Assembly (NCBI GenBank): GCA_022759035.1
Contig: JAEMQD010000013.1
Location: 1-58,670, forward strand
From: Thiotrichales bacterium
GTDB lineage: Bacteria > Pseudomonadota > Gammaproteobacteria > Thiomicrospirales > Thiomicrospiraceae
Length of the DNA: 58,670 bases
Direction of reading: 5' to 3'
Positions 18,706 through 27,605 of this stretch are shown in pieces. The notes below the pieces were generated by a model, which was not told the origin of the DNA, ran no database searches, and saw only the letters and a list, made by a program, of their open reading frames with translations. Positions within the stretch are counted from its first letter, which is position 1. The number at the start of each line of letters is the position of its first letter. A program made the position numbers and the translations under genes.

Positions 18706-21369
18706 ATGAAACGCATTCTTATCAACGCAACCCAATCGGAAGAGCTGCGAGTCGCGCTTGTCGATGGTCAAAAACTTTACGATCTAGATATCGAAACGAC
18801 ACACCAACAAAAGAAAAAAGCCAATATTTACAAAGGGATTGTTACCCGCATCGAGCCTAGCCTCGAAGCAGCCTTTGTCGACTACGGAGCAGAACGCCAC
18901 GGTTTCTTACCTTTCAAAGAACTTTCAGAAGAGTTTTTTGCACATTTTACCTCTGCAAATGGTGAACGCCCAACCATCTCTGATGTACTAAAAGAAAAAC
19001 AAGAAATTGTTGTTCAAGTACAAAAAGAAGAGCGCGGCAATAAAGGCGCTGCATTAACCACGCAAATCGCCTTGGCTGGCCCTTATATTGTCATGATGCC
19101 AAACACCTCAAATTCTGGTGGCATTTCTCGTCGTGTAGAGGGCGATGATCGCAGTGACATTCGTCAAGTGATGCACGAGCTTAACATTCCAGATGGCATG
19201 AGCACCATTATTCGTACCGCTGGTGTTGGCAAAAGTGCTGAAGAATTACAATGGGGTGTAGATTACCTCGCCATGGTTTGGCAAGCTATTTGTCAGGCCG
19301 TTGCTGCACGACCAGCACCCTTTTTGGTTTACCAAGAAAGCGATATTGTGATTCGTGCATTACGTGACCACTTACGTAATGATGTAGGTGAAATCCTTAT
19401 CGACCACCAGCCGACTTGGCAAAAAGCGCGCGATTTCGTGCAACAGGTCATGCCTGCACAGGTAGATAAGGTTTTGCAATACAATGATCGCATTCCTTTA
19501 TTCACCCGCTTCCAAATTGAAAACCAAATTGAATCTGCTTACCAACGTGAAGTTGTTTTGCCCTCAGGTGGCGTCATCGTCATTGATAATACCGAAGCCC
19601 TGACAGCAATCGACATTAACTCTGGACGCGCTACCAAAGGCGGCGATATTGAGGAAACTGCTTTTAACACCAATATGGAAGCAGCAGAAGAAATTGCCCG
19701 TCAGTTAAGATTACGTGATTTGGGTGGTTTAATTGTTATCGACTTTATCGATATGATGGCCTCAAAGCATCAGCGAGAAGTAGAAAACTGCTTAAAAGAG
19801 GCGGTCAAATCTGACCGTGCACGCATTCAAATTGGACGTATTTCTCGCTTTGGGCTTTTAGAACTATCACGTCAGCGTTTACGCCCTTCTTTAGAAGAGT
19901 CAACACAACTTGTCTGCCCTCGTTGTCGTGGTTTAGGCGTGATTCGTGGCGTTGAATCTATTGCCTTGTCCATTCTACGTCAAATAGAAGAAGCGGCGAT
20001 TAAAGACAATACACATCGCATTATGGCGCAAATGCCTGTTGATGTTGCCACCTTCTTATTAAACGAAAAGCGTGACGAAATTTTACGCATTGAAAACCGT
20101 CATCGTATCCATGTCATGCTTATTCCAAACGAGCACATGGAAACACCGCACTATACCATTGAACGATTCAAATCTTCTGAAACGCATCCTTACCGCGTCA
20201 GCTATGAAGCTAAAGCACAAGTAGAAGTAATGCCAGAATTTTTAGAGCGCGAACAAAATTATCGTCCAGAAGCGCCAGCAGTAGACCATTTACCTGCAAA
20301 TAATGCGCCGGCACCAACAAGCAAAGCACCTCAAAAAACAAGCCATGTTCAAGGCAAGGCCGATGCAGAGACAACGGAATCAGGTGGCTGGCTAAAACGT
20401 ATGTGGACGAGTCTATTTGGCGCTAAAGCTGTCGAAGCAGAAGTTGTGAGTGCGGCACCAGAAAAACGTCGCCCTCGCGACGATGGCCGACGTGATCGCA
20501 ATCGCCGTGGACGTAATGGTCGAAACAATACAGCGCAAGATAATACCGCAACTGAAGTTGCTCCAAATAAAGTCGCAGCAACGACCTCGCCTGCTGTTGA
20601 AACAGAAAGTGGACAAACTGCTGAGTCAGGGCGTAACAGTCGTCGCCGTGAACGTCCACCACGTCGCGAACGCAATAATCGTGCTGAACAAAATGGTGAT
20701 GCCGCCAGTATTGAACAAATTGCTGACAAAACACAGGCAGAAGTGCAGTCTTTTAGCCGTGCGGCCATGGATCGCATCAATGCCAAAATTGATTCTGAGA
20801 TTCAACCACCTGTACTAACTGAAGAGCGCAATGACACAGAACAGCAAGTACGTCGCAGTGCTCGTGCTGAACGTATGGCGCGACCAGACCGCTGGGAACG
20901 TCAAATTGCAATTGATCCAAATACAGATCCAGCGTTGTTGGCAGCACAAGACGCAGCCGCCGACAGTTTAATGGGTAACCGTGCACAACGCATTGCTTCT
21001 CAACAAACTGTCAAAGCAGAAAAACTAGAAATAGCACAAACAACCCCTGATAACGAGAAGGTTGTTGTTACTGCAACAGTAGTACAAACGCTTGTTGAAG
21101 AAACCAAGGTTTCTGCTGAGTCAAAAGAGTTACTGAATGAGCCAATGACACAAGAAGAGATGGACGAAGAAGATGCGCGTGCTTTGCGCATTGCGTCAGG
21201 GCAAGAAGAAGGCGAAGGCAAGCGCGAATATGATGATAAACGCGGTCGCCGTAGCCCATACCGTCGCCGCGGACCACGTCGCCCTTCTAACGTTCGTCGT
21301 GAACACAATAACGAACATGCCGCAGATTTCGTCGCTGCGCCAACGGCATCAGATTCGACAACACATTAA
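18706..21369 (+). CDS. rne: Ribonuclease E
   Basis: Essential endoribonuclease for mRNA decay and rRNA/tRNA maturation and the degradosome scaffold. The 887-residue protein has an S1 domain near residues 35-125. Catalytic Asp303 (ALTAIDINSG) and Asp346 (GGLIVIDF) sit at exactly the E. coli numbering, and the tetramer zinc-link cysteines are Cys404 and Cys407 (CPRC). After about residue 510 the chain is low-complexity. It includes an amphipathic membrane-targeting-like helix (WLKRMWTSLFG, about 562-572) and several Arg-rich RNA-binding patches (about 585-610, 645-660 and 845-870). The start at 18706 matches the family (MKRILINATQSEE). Confidence 0.97.
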   Translation: MKRILINATQSEELRVALVDGQKLYDLDIETTHQQKKKANIYKGIVTRIEPSLEAAFVDYGAERHGFLPFKELSEEFFAHFTSANGERPTISDVLKEKQEIVVQVQKEERGNKGAALTTQIALAGPYIVMMPNTSNSGGISRRVEGDDRSDIRQVMHELNIPDGMSTIIRTAGVGKSAEELQWGVDYLAMVWQAICQAVAARPAPFLVYQESDIVIRALRDHLRNDVGEILIDHQPTWQKARDFVQQVMPAQVDKVLQYNDRIPLFTRFQIENQIESAYQREVVLPSGGVIVIDNTEALTAIDINSGRATKGGDIEETAFNTNMEAAEEIARQLRLRDLGGLIVIDFIDMMASKHQREVENCLKEAVKSDRARIQIGRISRFGLLELSRQRLRPSLEESTQLVCPRCRGLGVIRGVESIALSILRQIEEAAIKDNTHRIMAQMPVDVATFLLNEKRDEILRIENRHRIHVMLIPNEHMETPHYTIERFKSSETHPYRVSYEAKAQVEVMPEFLEREQNYRPEAPAVDHLPANNAPAPTSKAPQKTSHVQGKADAETTESGGWLKRMWTSLFGAKAVEAEVVSAAPEKRRPRDDGRRDRNRRGRNGRNNTAQDNTATEVAPNKVAATTSPAVETESGQTAESGRNSRRRERPPRRERNNRAEQNGDAASIEQIADKTQAEVQSFSRAAMDRINAKIDSEIQPPVLTEERNDTEQQVRRSARAERMARPDRWERQIAIDPNTDPALLAAQDAAADSLMGNRAQRIASQQTVKAEKLEIAQTTPDNEKVVVTATVVQTLVEETKVSAESKELLNEPMTQEEMDEEDARALRIASGQEEGEGKREYDDKRGRRSPYRRRGPRRPSNVRREHNNEHAADFVAAPTASDSTTH

Positions 21370-21391
21370 TTTTTGCATGGAGTAAAACGAA

Positions 21392-22054
21392 ATGACGCAA
21401 GATGAAATGAAGTTACAAGTCGCACAAGCTGCGATTAGCTACGTCGTTCCTGGCACAATTATTGGTGTGGGTACAGGTTCTACAGCCAATTTTTTTATTG
21501 ACGAACTAGCCAAAATTAAAAGCAAAATAGAAGGCGCTGTTGCCAGCTCTGAAGCAACAGCAAAGCGTCTTACTGCGCATGGCATTCCAGTGCTCGATCT
21601 AAATAGTGTTGACGAAATTTCAGTTTATGTTGATGGCGCTGATGAAGCTGATGCCGGATTGCATTTAGTAAAAGGTGGCGGTGGCGCATTAACGCGAGAA
21701 AAAATTGTCTTAGCTGTTGCCAAGCAATTTATTTGCATTGCCGATCAAAGTAAAAAAGTCGGCGTTTTAGGTAAATTCCCTTTACCTATTGAAGTCATTC
21801 CAATGGCACGTTCTTACGTTGCGCGTGAAATTCTTAAACGCTTTGGTGGCGAACCTGTTTACCGCGAAGGTTTTGTAACAGACAATGGCAACATTATTCT
21901 CGATATTCACGGGTTAAGTATTGTTGACCCTGTTAAGTTAGAAACAGAGCTAAACAACATTGTCGGCGTGGTAACCAATGGCTTATTCGCCGCTCGCAAG
22001 GCGGATGTGTTACTGCTTGGCACGCCAAACGGTGTTGAAAGTATTAAGGCATAA
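21392..22054 (+). CDS. rpiA: Ribose-5-phosphate isomerase A
   Basis: Interconverts ribose-5-phosphate and ribulose-5-phosphate in the pentose phosphate pathway. The 220-residue protein has the [13 protein letters not shown] substrate loop, [24 protein letters not shown] with the catalytic acids and lysine, and [13 protein letters not shown] lies nine bases before the ATG. It follows rne by 22 bases and precedes the thioredoxin-like gene by five, so it is probably read as part of the rne downstream operon. Confidence 0.96.
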   Translation: MTQDEMKLQVAQAAISYVVPGTIIGVGTGSTANFFIDELAKIKSKIEGAVASSEATAKRLTAHGIPVLDLNSVDEISVYVDGADEADAGLHLVKGGGGALTREKIVLAVAKQFICIADQSKKVGVLGKFPLPIEVIPMARSYVAREILKRFGGEPVYREGFVTDNGNIILDIHGLSIVDPVKLETELNNIVGVVTNGLFAARKADVLLLGTPNGVESIKA

Positions 22055-22059
22055 GCACC

Positions 22060-22551
22060 ATGCGCTGGTCATTACGTTGGTTACTTGCTTGCTTGCTTGT
22101 TAGCACCCTTTCACTATCTGGTTGCGATAGTGGTAAGGCACCAAACATTGCAGTGCATAATCTCATCAATGCAGAACAAACTATTAATCTCGCTCAACCA
22201 AACAAACCAACCTTGGTCGTTTTTTGGGCGACCAGTTGCCCAAGCTGTATACAAGAAATACCCAGCCTGATTCAACTTCAAAAAGACTATGGCGAACAAA
22301 TCAACATTATTGGCGTTGCAATGTCTTATGATGAGCCTAGCACATTGCACAATTTTGTTTTACAACGTCACCTACCCTATTTTGTTACCCATGACAGCGA
22401 CCAGCGTATCGCGCAAGGCTTTGGTAATATTTTTGTTACGCCAACCAATATCTTATTGTCTGCTACAGGCGAAATCACTTGGAAAAATGTCGGCACGCCC
22501 GATATTGGTGTATTAAAAGAGCGGATTAACACCCTTTTACCAACAAACTAA
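22060..22551 (+). CDS. TlpA-like thioredoxin-fold lipoprotein
   Basis: A 163-residue exported protein. The N-terminal signal ends in a lipobox (LSGC, Cys22), so it should be a lipoprotein facing the periplasm. The thioredoxin fold carries WATSCPSC (Cys60, Cys63) and a cis-Pro region (FVTPTNILL). This fits the TlpA/ResA/DsbE class that reduces periplasmic disulfides, often for cytochrome c maturation. No ccm genes are nearby, so its partner is unknown. It lies five bases after rpiA. Confidence 0.85.
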   Translation: MRWSLRWLLACLLVSTLSLSGCDSGKAPNIAVHNLINAEQTINLAQPNKPTLVVFWATSCPSCIQEIPSLIQLQKDYGEQINIIGVAMSYDEPSTLHNFVLQRHLPYFVTHDSDQRIAQGFGNIFVTPTNILLSATGEITWKNVGTPDIGVLKERINTLLPTN

Positions 22552-22602
22552 CGCAAGGCGTTTTCTTTTTCATTGCACGTATTTGTAAGGACGATCTAGA
22601 CC

Positions 22603-23886
22603 ATGTTTAGCCGCTCACAAGCCCTTTTCGATCAAGCACAAACGCATATTCCTGGTGGCGTTAACTCGCCCGTTCGTGCATTCCGTCAAGTTGGCGGAAC
22701 CCCAGTTTTTTTTAAAAAAGCTAAAGGCGCTTATGCGTGGGATGAAGACAATAATCGTTATATCGATTATGTCGGCTCATGGGGACCGATGATTCTCGGG
22801 CACGCGCATGACGACATTATTAAAGCAGTATGTGATACAGCACAATTTGGCCTGAGCTTTGGCGCCCCAACTGAAGCTGAAATCACGATGGCAGAAAAAC
22901 TTTGTCAACTGATTCCATCAATGGACATGGTACGCATGACGTCAAGTGGAACAGAGGCCACAATGAGTGCTATTCGCTTAGCGCGTGGCTACACAGGGCG
23001 CGATAAAATTGTCAAATTTGAAGGTTGCTATCATGGTCACGGTGACTCGTTATTGGTAAAAGCAGGCTCAGGCATGTTAACTATGGGTGTGCCAAGTTCA
23101 CCAGGCGTGCCTGCGGGACTAGCGAATGAAACCATTACCTTGTCTTACAATGACAGCGAGCAACTTAAGGAATGCTTTTCTCAAATTGGCGAGCATATTG
23201 CCTGCGTCATTATTGAACCTGTCGCTGGTAATATGAACTGCATTCCACCTGAACCAGGATTTTTAGAAATGCTACGTGCCATGTGTGATCAGTACGGCGC
23301 CGTACTCATTTTCGACGAAGTTATGACAGGTTTTCGCGTTGCACTTGGTGGTGCGCAAGCACACTACGGCATTACACCAGACTTAACTACCTTTGGTAAG
23401 GTTATCGGTGGTGGCATGCCAGTCGGTGCATTTGGTGGTAAAAAAGCAATTATGCAAAGAATTGCACCAATTGGTCCTGTATACCAAGCAGGAACACTTT
23501 CAGGTAATCCTGTTGCGATGGCTGCTGGTTTAGCGACATTGAACCTGCTCACTGAACCTGGATTTTATGATCGTTTAACAGCGAAAACAAATAAAATTAC
23601 CGAAGGAATGCAAGCGATTGCCGATCGCTTAAGTATACCTTTCACAACAAATAGCGTTGGCGGCATGTTTGGTTTCTTCTTTACTGATCAAATGCAAGTA
23701 ACGCGTTATGAGCAAGTTTTGAATGGTGACATTGAACGCTTCAAGAAGTTTTTTCATGGCATGCTACGCCAAGGTATTTATTTAGCACCATCAGCATTCG
23801 AAGCAAGCTTTGTTTCAATTGCCCATAGCGACGAAGACATTGCCGCAACACTAGAAGCAGCAGAGTCGGTAATGAAAACGTTATAA
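22603..23886 (+). CDS. hemL: Glutamate-1-semialdehyde 2,1-aminomutase
   Basis: PLP/PMP enzyme producing 5-aminolevulinate in the C5 haem pathway. The 427-residue protein begins [23 protein letters not shown]. It contains the gatekeeping [23 protein letters not shown], the cofactor Asp in [12 protein letters not shown] and the Schiff-base Lys in [18 protein letters not shown]. Length is normal. A ribosome binding site AAGGA is 14 bases before the ATG. Haem is needed for the bc1 cytochromes encoded in this window. Confidence 0.97.
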   Translation: MFSRSQALFDQAQTHIPGGVNSPVRAFRQVGGTPVFFKKAKGAYAWDEDNNRYIDYVGSWGPMILGHAHDDIIKAVCDTAQFGLSFGAPTEAEITMAEKLCQLIPSMDMVRMTSSGTEATMSAIRLARGYTGRDKIVKFEGCYHGHGDSLLVKAGSGMLTMGVPSSPGVPAGLANETITLSYNDSEQLKECFSQIGEHIACVIIEPVAGNMNCIPPEPGFLEMLRAMCDQYGAVLIFDEVMTGFRVALGGAQAHYGITPDLTTFGKVIGGGMPVGAFGGKKAIMQRIAPIGPVYQAGTLSGNPVAMAAGLATLNLLTEPGFYDRLTAKTNKITEGMQAIADRLSIPFTTNSVGGMFGFFFTDQMQVTRYEQVLNGDIERFKKFFHGMLRQGIYLAPSAFEASFVSIAHSDEDIAATLEAAESVMKTL

Positions 23887-23900
23887 CGGAGTAAGACAGC

Positions 23901-24758
23901 ATGTGTGCACAAATACTTAATGGCAATCAAATTCGTGATGAAATTATTAATGGTCTTGCGCAACAAGTCGCTGATGCTACCGCGCAAGGTAAACGCGCGC
24001 CTGGTCTTGCAGTCGTTCTTGTTGGCGCTGACCCTGCGTCTCAAGTTTATGTACGTAACAAAGAAAACGGCTGCGCTAAAGCTGGCATTGTTTCTTTTAG
24101 CCACAAACTGCCCGCAGAAACGAGCGAACAAACACTGCTCGCACTCATTGATCAATTGAACCAAGACCCACTTGTTGACGGCATTCTAGTACAACTTCCC
24201 CTACCAAAACACTTAAATAGCGACATGCTGTTAGAGCGAATTGATCCTGCAAAAGATGTTGATGGCTTTCACCCTTTTAACTTTGGTCGCTTAGCACAGC
24301 GTCGTCCTTTGCTTCGTCCTTGCACACCTGCAGGCGTTATGACGATGCTAGCAAAAACTAAAATCCCCTTGCGCGGTTTGCATGCCTGTGTCGTTGGTGC
24401 AAGTAATATTGTTGGCGTACCCATGATGTTAGAGTTGCTCAATGAGCGCGCCACAGTAACCATTTGTCACAGCGCTACAAAAAATCTGCAAGAAGAAGTC
24501 GGTCGCGCCGATTTAGTCGTTGTCGGTGTCGGCATCCCTAACTTTATTCCTGGTAGCTGGATTAAAACTGGGGCAATCGTTATCGATGTCGGCATTAATC
24601 GACTAGATGATGGCTCGCTTTGTGGCGATGTCGAATATGCACCTGCGGCTGATCGCGCAAGTTGGATCACACCAGTTCCTGGTGGTGTCGGCCCCATGAC
24701 CATCGCCACCTTACTTGAAAACACCGTACAATCCTGGAAAACGCGTCTGGATTTTTAA
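23901..24758 (+). CDS. folD: Bifunctional methylene-THF dehydrogenase/cyclohydrolase
   Basis: Interconverts 5,10-methylene-THF, methenyl-THF and 10-formyl-THF using NADP. The 285-residue protein has the substrate-site [14 protein letters not shown] (catalytic Lys), [14 protein letters not shown] and the dinucleotide site [31 protein letters not shown] closes the C-terminus. GGAG precedes the ATG by nine bases. Its stop codon abuts the earP start, forming hemL-folD-earP. Confidence 0.97.
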   Translation: MCAQILNGNQIRDEIINGLAQQVADATAQGKRAPGLAVVLVGADPASQVYVRNKENGCAKAGIVSFSHKLPAETSEQTLLALIDQLNQDPLVDGILVQLPLPKHLNSDMLLERIDPAKDVDGFHPFNFGRLAQRRPLLRPCTPAGVMTMLAKTKIPLRGLHACVVGASNIVGVPMMLELLNERATVTICHSATKNLQEEVGRADLVVVGVGIPNFIPGSWIKTGAIVIDVGINRLDDGSLCGDVEYAPAADRASWITPVPGGVGPMTIATLLENTVQSWKTRLDF

Positions 24759-25868
24759 ATGCCTAGTATGCAGCGCTATGCTATTTTTTGTACCGTTATC
24801 GACAACTACGGCGATATCGGTACAACATGGCGATTAGCACAACAATTATTACGGCACAATAAACAAGTAGAATTGTGGGTAGACAACCTACAAGCCCTAC
24901 AAAAACTCGTCCCCCAAACAAACCCTAAGCATATAAAACAACAACTCTCAGGCATTCTCGTTCAACACTGGCGAAATATACCTGAGTTTACTCAAGTCGC
25001 AGACGTTGTTATCGAAGCCTTCGCTTGCACTTTGCCAGAAAATTATCGTCAAGCAATGCTGGCTCATGGCAGCATTTGCATTAATTTAGAGTATTTTAGC
25101 TGCGAAGCTTGGGTTCAAGGATGTCATGGATTACGTTCTTTTCAACAAGATGGTTTAAAAAAATATTTTTTCTTTCCCGGCATTCAAAACAACACGGGCG
25201 GATTACTCTATGAAAAAAATTTGTTATCCGAACAACGACTTTTTCAATCAGTCCACACACAACAAGTTTGGTGTCAGCAATGGCAGATTCCCATCCCACG
25301 AACGAACGCCATAAAAATTAGTTTATTTGGTTACGAAAATATTGCCCTAGCCGATCTATTACAAAAACTTTCTCAGCACCCTCAACCGATCGACGCCTAT
25401 TTACCCATCAGCAAGTTGTGTCATTATTTAAACACCCTATTTCCAGAGGCACAAATTCAAGCTGGTGAAACCTTGATACTTGGTCAACTGCAACTACATT
25501 TAATTGACTTTTTACCGCAGAAAGAATTCGATTATTTATTATGGTTATGCGACCTTAATTTTGTTCGTGGTGAAGACTCGCTTGGACGCGCGCTCCTTGC
25601 TGCCAAGCCTGTCGTTTGGCACATATACCCTACCGAAGATAACGCCCACTGGGAAAAATTAACGGCATTTATAGAAGCTTACGAAATGCCAAAAAGTTTA
25701 CACGAACTAAACATTTCGTGGAATCAACAAACTTCATGTCACGCCTTGGCAACCGTTTTATCAGAATGTTCCGACTTGAAGCAACACGCAACACTTGTTC
25801 AGAAAAAAATACTTAGCCTGGGTGAATTAAGCACAAACCTAGTCAGCTTTATTGAAAGCAAGGTATAA
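24759..25868 (+). CDS. earP: EF-P arginine rhamnosyltransferase EarP
   Basis: Transfers rhamnose from dTDP-rhamnose to Arg32 of elongation factor P, which is required for EF-P to relieve polyproline stalling. The 369-residue protein has the GT-B N-terminal IFCTVIDNYGDIGTTWRLAQQL and a conserved C-terminal nucleotide-sugar segment, FVRGEDSLGRALLAAKPVVWHIYP, as in DUF2331/EarP proteins. The next gene is efp with Arg at position 32, which fixes the assignment. The start at 24759 directly follows the folD stop; an in-frame ATG at 24768 is possible. The rhamnose-synthesis genes (rmlABCD) are not in the window. Confidence 0.94.
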   Translation: MPSMQRYAIFCTVIDNYGDIGTTWRLAQQLLRHNKQVELWVDNLQALQKLVPQTNPKHIKQQLSGILVQHWRNIPEFTQVADVVIEAFACTLPENYRQAMLAHGSICINLEYFSCEAWVQGCHGLRSFQQDGLKKYFFFPGIQNNTGGLLYEKNLLSEQRLFQSVHTQQVWCQQWQIPIPRTNAIKISLFGYENIALADLLQKLSQHPQPIDAYLPISKLCHYLNTLFPEAQIQAGETLILGQLQLHLIDFLPQKEFDYLLWLCDLNFVRGEDSLGRALLAAKPVVWHIYPTEDNAHWEKLTAFIEAYEMPKSLHELNISWNQQTSCHALATVLSECSDLKQHATLVQKKILSLGELSTNLVSFIESKV

Positions 25869-25869
25869 T
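25840..25869 (+). promoter_or_regulatory. Probable efp promoter
   Basis: A perfect TATAAT (25864-25869) has a partial -35 TAGTCA (25840-25845) 18 bases upstream, inside the end of earP. Transcription would start about 30 bases before the efp ATG, giving efp its own expression in addition to readthrough from earP. Confidence 0.6.
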
Positions 25870-25907
25870 AGACAAGATTAAGTTAATTTTATTGTTTGGA
25901 ACCCCCC

Positions 25908-26468
25908 ATGAAAACTGCACAAGAATTTCGCTCTGGCAACGTAATGATGTTTGAAGGTCAACCGATGATCGTGTTGAAGGCAGAGTTTAGTAAATCTGGA
26001 CGCAACGCTGCTGTTGTTAAACTAAAACTTAAAAACTTACTTTCTGGCGCAGGCACAGAAACGGTTGTAAAAGCAGACGACAAATTTGACCAAGTCATTC
26101 TTGAGAAAAAAACCTGTACTTATAGCTACTTTGCTGATCCTTTATATGTCTTTATGGATGAAGAATACAACCCATACGAAGTCGAAAAAGACAACTTAGG
26201 CGATGCTCTAAACTATATTGAAGAAGGCATGACTGATGAAGTAGAAGTAACTTTCTATGAGGGCAAGCCAATCACCGTTGAGTTCCCAACAATTATTAAC
26301 CGTAAAGTGGTTTATACTGAAATGGCGGTTCGTGGTGATACTTCTGGTAAAGTGATGAAGCCTGCTCGCTTAGCAAGCGGTTTTGAGCTGCAAGTTGCGG
26401 CCTTTATCGAAACAGGTGAAATGATTGAAATTGATACGCGTACTGGCGAATTCCGCAAACGCGCGTAA
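25908..26468 (+). CDS. efp: Elongation factor P, Arg32 type
   Basis: Binds between the P and E sites to promote peptide bonds at polyproline. The 186-residue protein has three beta-barrel domains. The tip loop reads [11 protein letters not shown] with Arg at position 32 counted from the ATG at 25908. This is the rhamnosylated type, not the lysyl-lysine type (EpmA/EpmB) of E. coli. An in-frame TTG at 25896 would add four residues that shift the numbering and are non-conserved. An intrinsic terminator follows. Confidence 0.97.
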   Translation: MKTAQEFRSGNVMMFEGQPMIVLKAEFSKSGRNAAVVKLKLKNLLSGAGTETVVKADDKFDQVILEKKTCTYSYFADPLYVFMDEEYNPYEVEKDNLGDALNYIEEGMTDEVEVTFYEGKPITVEFPTIINRKVVYTEMAVRGDTSGKVMKPARLASGFELQVAAFIETGEMIEIDTRTGEFRKRA

Positions 26469-26487
26469 TCACCCAAAGCGATCCAAT

Positions 26488-26513
26488 AAAAGCACCCTAC
26501 GGGGTGCTTTTTT
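26488..26513 (+). terminator. Intrinsic terminator after efp
   Basis: A stem AGCACCC (26491-26497) / GGGTGCT (26502-26508) with loop TACG, flanked by A-tract and T-tract, is followed by TTTTT. It ends the hemL-folD-earP-efp group. Its T-run overlaps the -35 of the next promoter. Confidence 0.9.
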
Positions 26514-26540
26514 GTTGTGATGCAACGCACATGTTACAAT
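26512..26540 (+). promoter_or_regulatory. Promoter of the mevalonate operon
   Basis: TTGTTG (26512-26517), a 17-base spacer and TACAAT (26535-26540) point toward mvaA. Initiation near 26547 gives a short leader of about 20 bases before the ATG at 26568. AGGAC is the ribosome binding site, eight bases upstream. Confidence 0.65.
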
Positions 26541-26567
26541 AAGCAATCCGCTATATCAGGACATACC

Positions 26568-27605
26568 ATGACGCACAGTTTTGCCGCGATTCCGATGCAA
26601 ACAATTGGTCCAATGAAACTCATCGGTGACATCAACGATGAAGTAGTTGTGCCACTCGCTACCTATGAAACGCCACTTTGGCCTTCGGTTAATCGCGGGG
26701 CGCGCACCTGTTCCGCCGCTGGTGGCATTCGTGTTACCTTGTTAGACGAACATATGAGCCGCTCGTTTGCAGTACAAGCTGCCAACGCACAAGCAGCCAG
26801 AGCAATCGCGCAGGCATTAGCGCAACGATTAGAAGAAGCATCGCTCGTTGTTGCCTCGACAAGTCGATTCGCGCGACTTAAGGCATTAAATACGCGTATT
26901 GTTGGTAGAATACTTTATATTCGCTTAGACATTCATAGTGGCGATGCCTCTGGGCATAACATGGTGACACAATCAGCCGAGCACCTACAAAACTGGGTAT
27001 TATCGCAATGGCCAGAATTAAACTACGTTAGCATTTCAGCAAACTATTGCACGGATAAAAAAGTGTCTGCCGTTAACAGTATTGAAGGACGAGGTAAGTC
27101 TGTCATTGCTGAATGCACACTACCAGAAAAGCTGGTAGCGCGTTATCTTAAAACAACACCACAACGACTTGTGGATTTACACATCCGTAAAAACTTAATT
27201 GGCAGCATTTTAGCCGGTAGCCTAATGTCCGCTAATGCACACGCTGCTAACATGCTACTCGCCTTTTTCTTAGCAACAGGTCAAGATGCAGCCAATATTG
27301 TTGAGGGCTCTCAAGCAATTGACCATGCTGAAGTATTAGAGGATGGCAGTCTTTATTTCTCGGTGAGTTTACCCAACTTAATTGTTGGCACCATCGGCAA
27401 CGGGAAAGGACTGGAATTTGTCACCGATAACCTAGCATTAATGGGTTGTTCGCCATCAGCAGATGCTGGCAGTAGTGCGCGCCGACTAGCTATGATTTGT
27501 GCAGCTACAGTACTTTGTGGCGAGCTTTCTTTACTTGCTGCACAAACCAATCCAGGCGAATTAATGCAATCGCATCGTAAACTAGAAAGGCATCAGCCAG
27601 CATGA
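26568..27605 (+). CDS. mvaA: HMG-CoA reductase, class I-like
   Basis: Reduces HMG-CoA to mevalonate, the committed step of the pathway. The 345-residue soluble protein keeps the four catalytic residues. They are Glu (TYETPLWPSVNRGA), Lys (NYCTDKKVSAVN), Asp (ATGQDAANIVEG) and a C-terminal His (MQSHRKLER). GDASGHNM and IEGRGKSVIAE are hallmarks of class I (NADPH-type, eukaryote/archaeal-like) rather than class II (Pseudomonas mevalonii type). No membrane anchor is present. The start at 26568 is supported by AGGAC upstream; a longer in-frame start at 26517 would overlap the promoter. The stop overlaps fni by four bases. Confidence 0.93.
   Translation: MTHSFAAIPMQTIGPMKLIGDINDEVVVPLATYETPLWPSVNRGARTCSAAGGIRVTLLDEHMSRSFAVQAANAQAARAIAQALAQRLEEASLVVASTSRFARLKALNTRIVGRILYIRLDIHSGDASGHNMVTQSAEHLQNWVLSQWPELNYVSISANYCTDKKVSAVNSIEGRGKSVIAECTLPEKLVARYLKTTPQRLVDLHIRKNLIGSILAGSLMSANAHAANMLLAFFLATGQDAANIVEGSQAIDHAEVLEDGSLYFSVSLPNLIVGTIGNGKGLEFVTDNLALMGCSPSADAGSSARRLAMICAATVLCGELSLLAAQTNPGELMQSHRKLERHQPA

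Noticed and set aside
18546-18860. Open frame starting at 18546 and running into rne in another frame (104 residues)
   Set aside because: Most of its second half overlaps rne, and the AGGA upstream is 13 bases away. No recognised protein motif; kept only as a possible upstream ORF in the rne leader.
20349-20986. Several long frames antisense or out of frame within the rne 3' half
   Set aside because: They mirror the Arg/Glu-rich low-complexity codons of the RNase E tail; no ribosome binding sites or family motifs.
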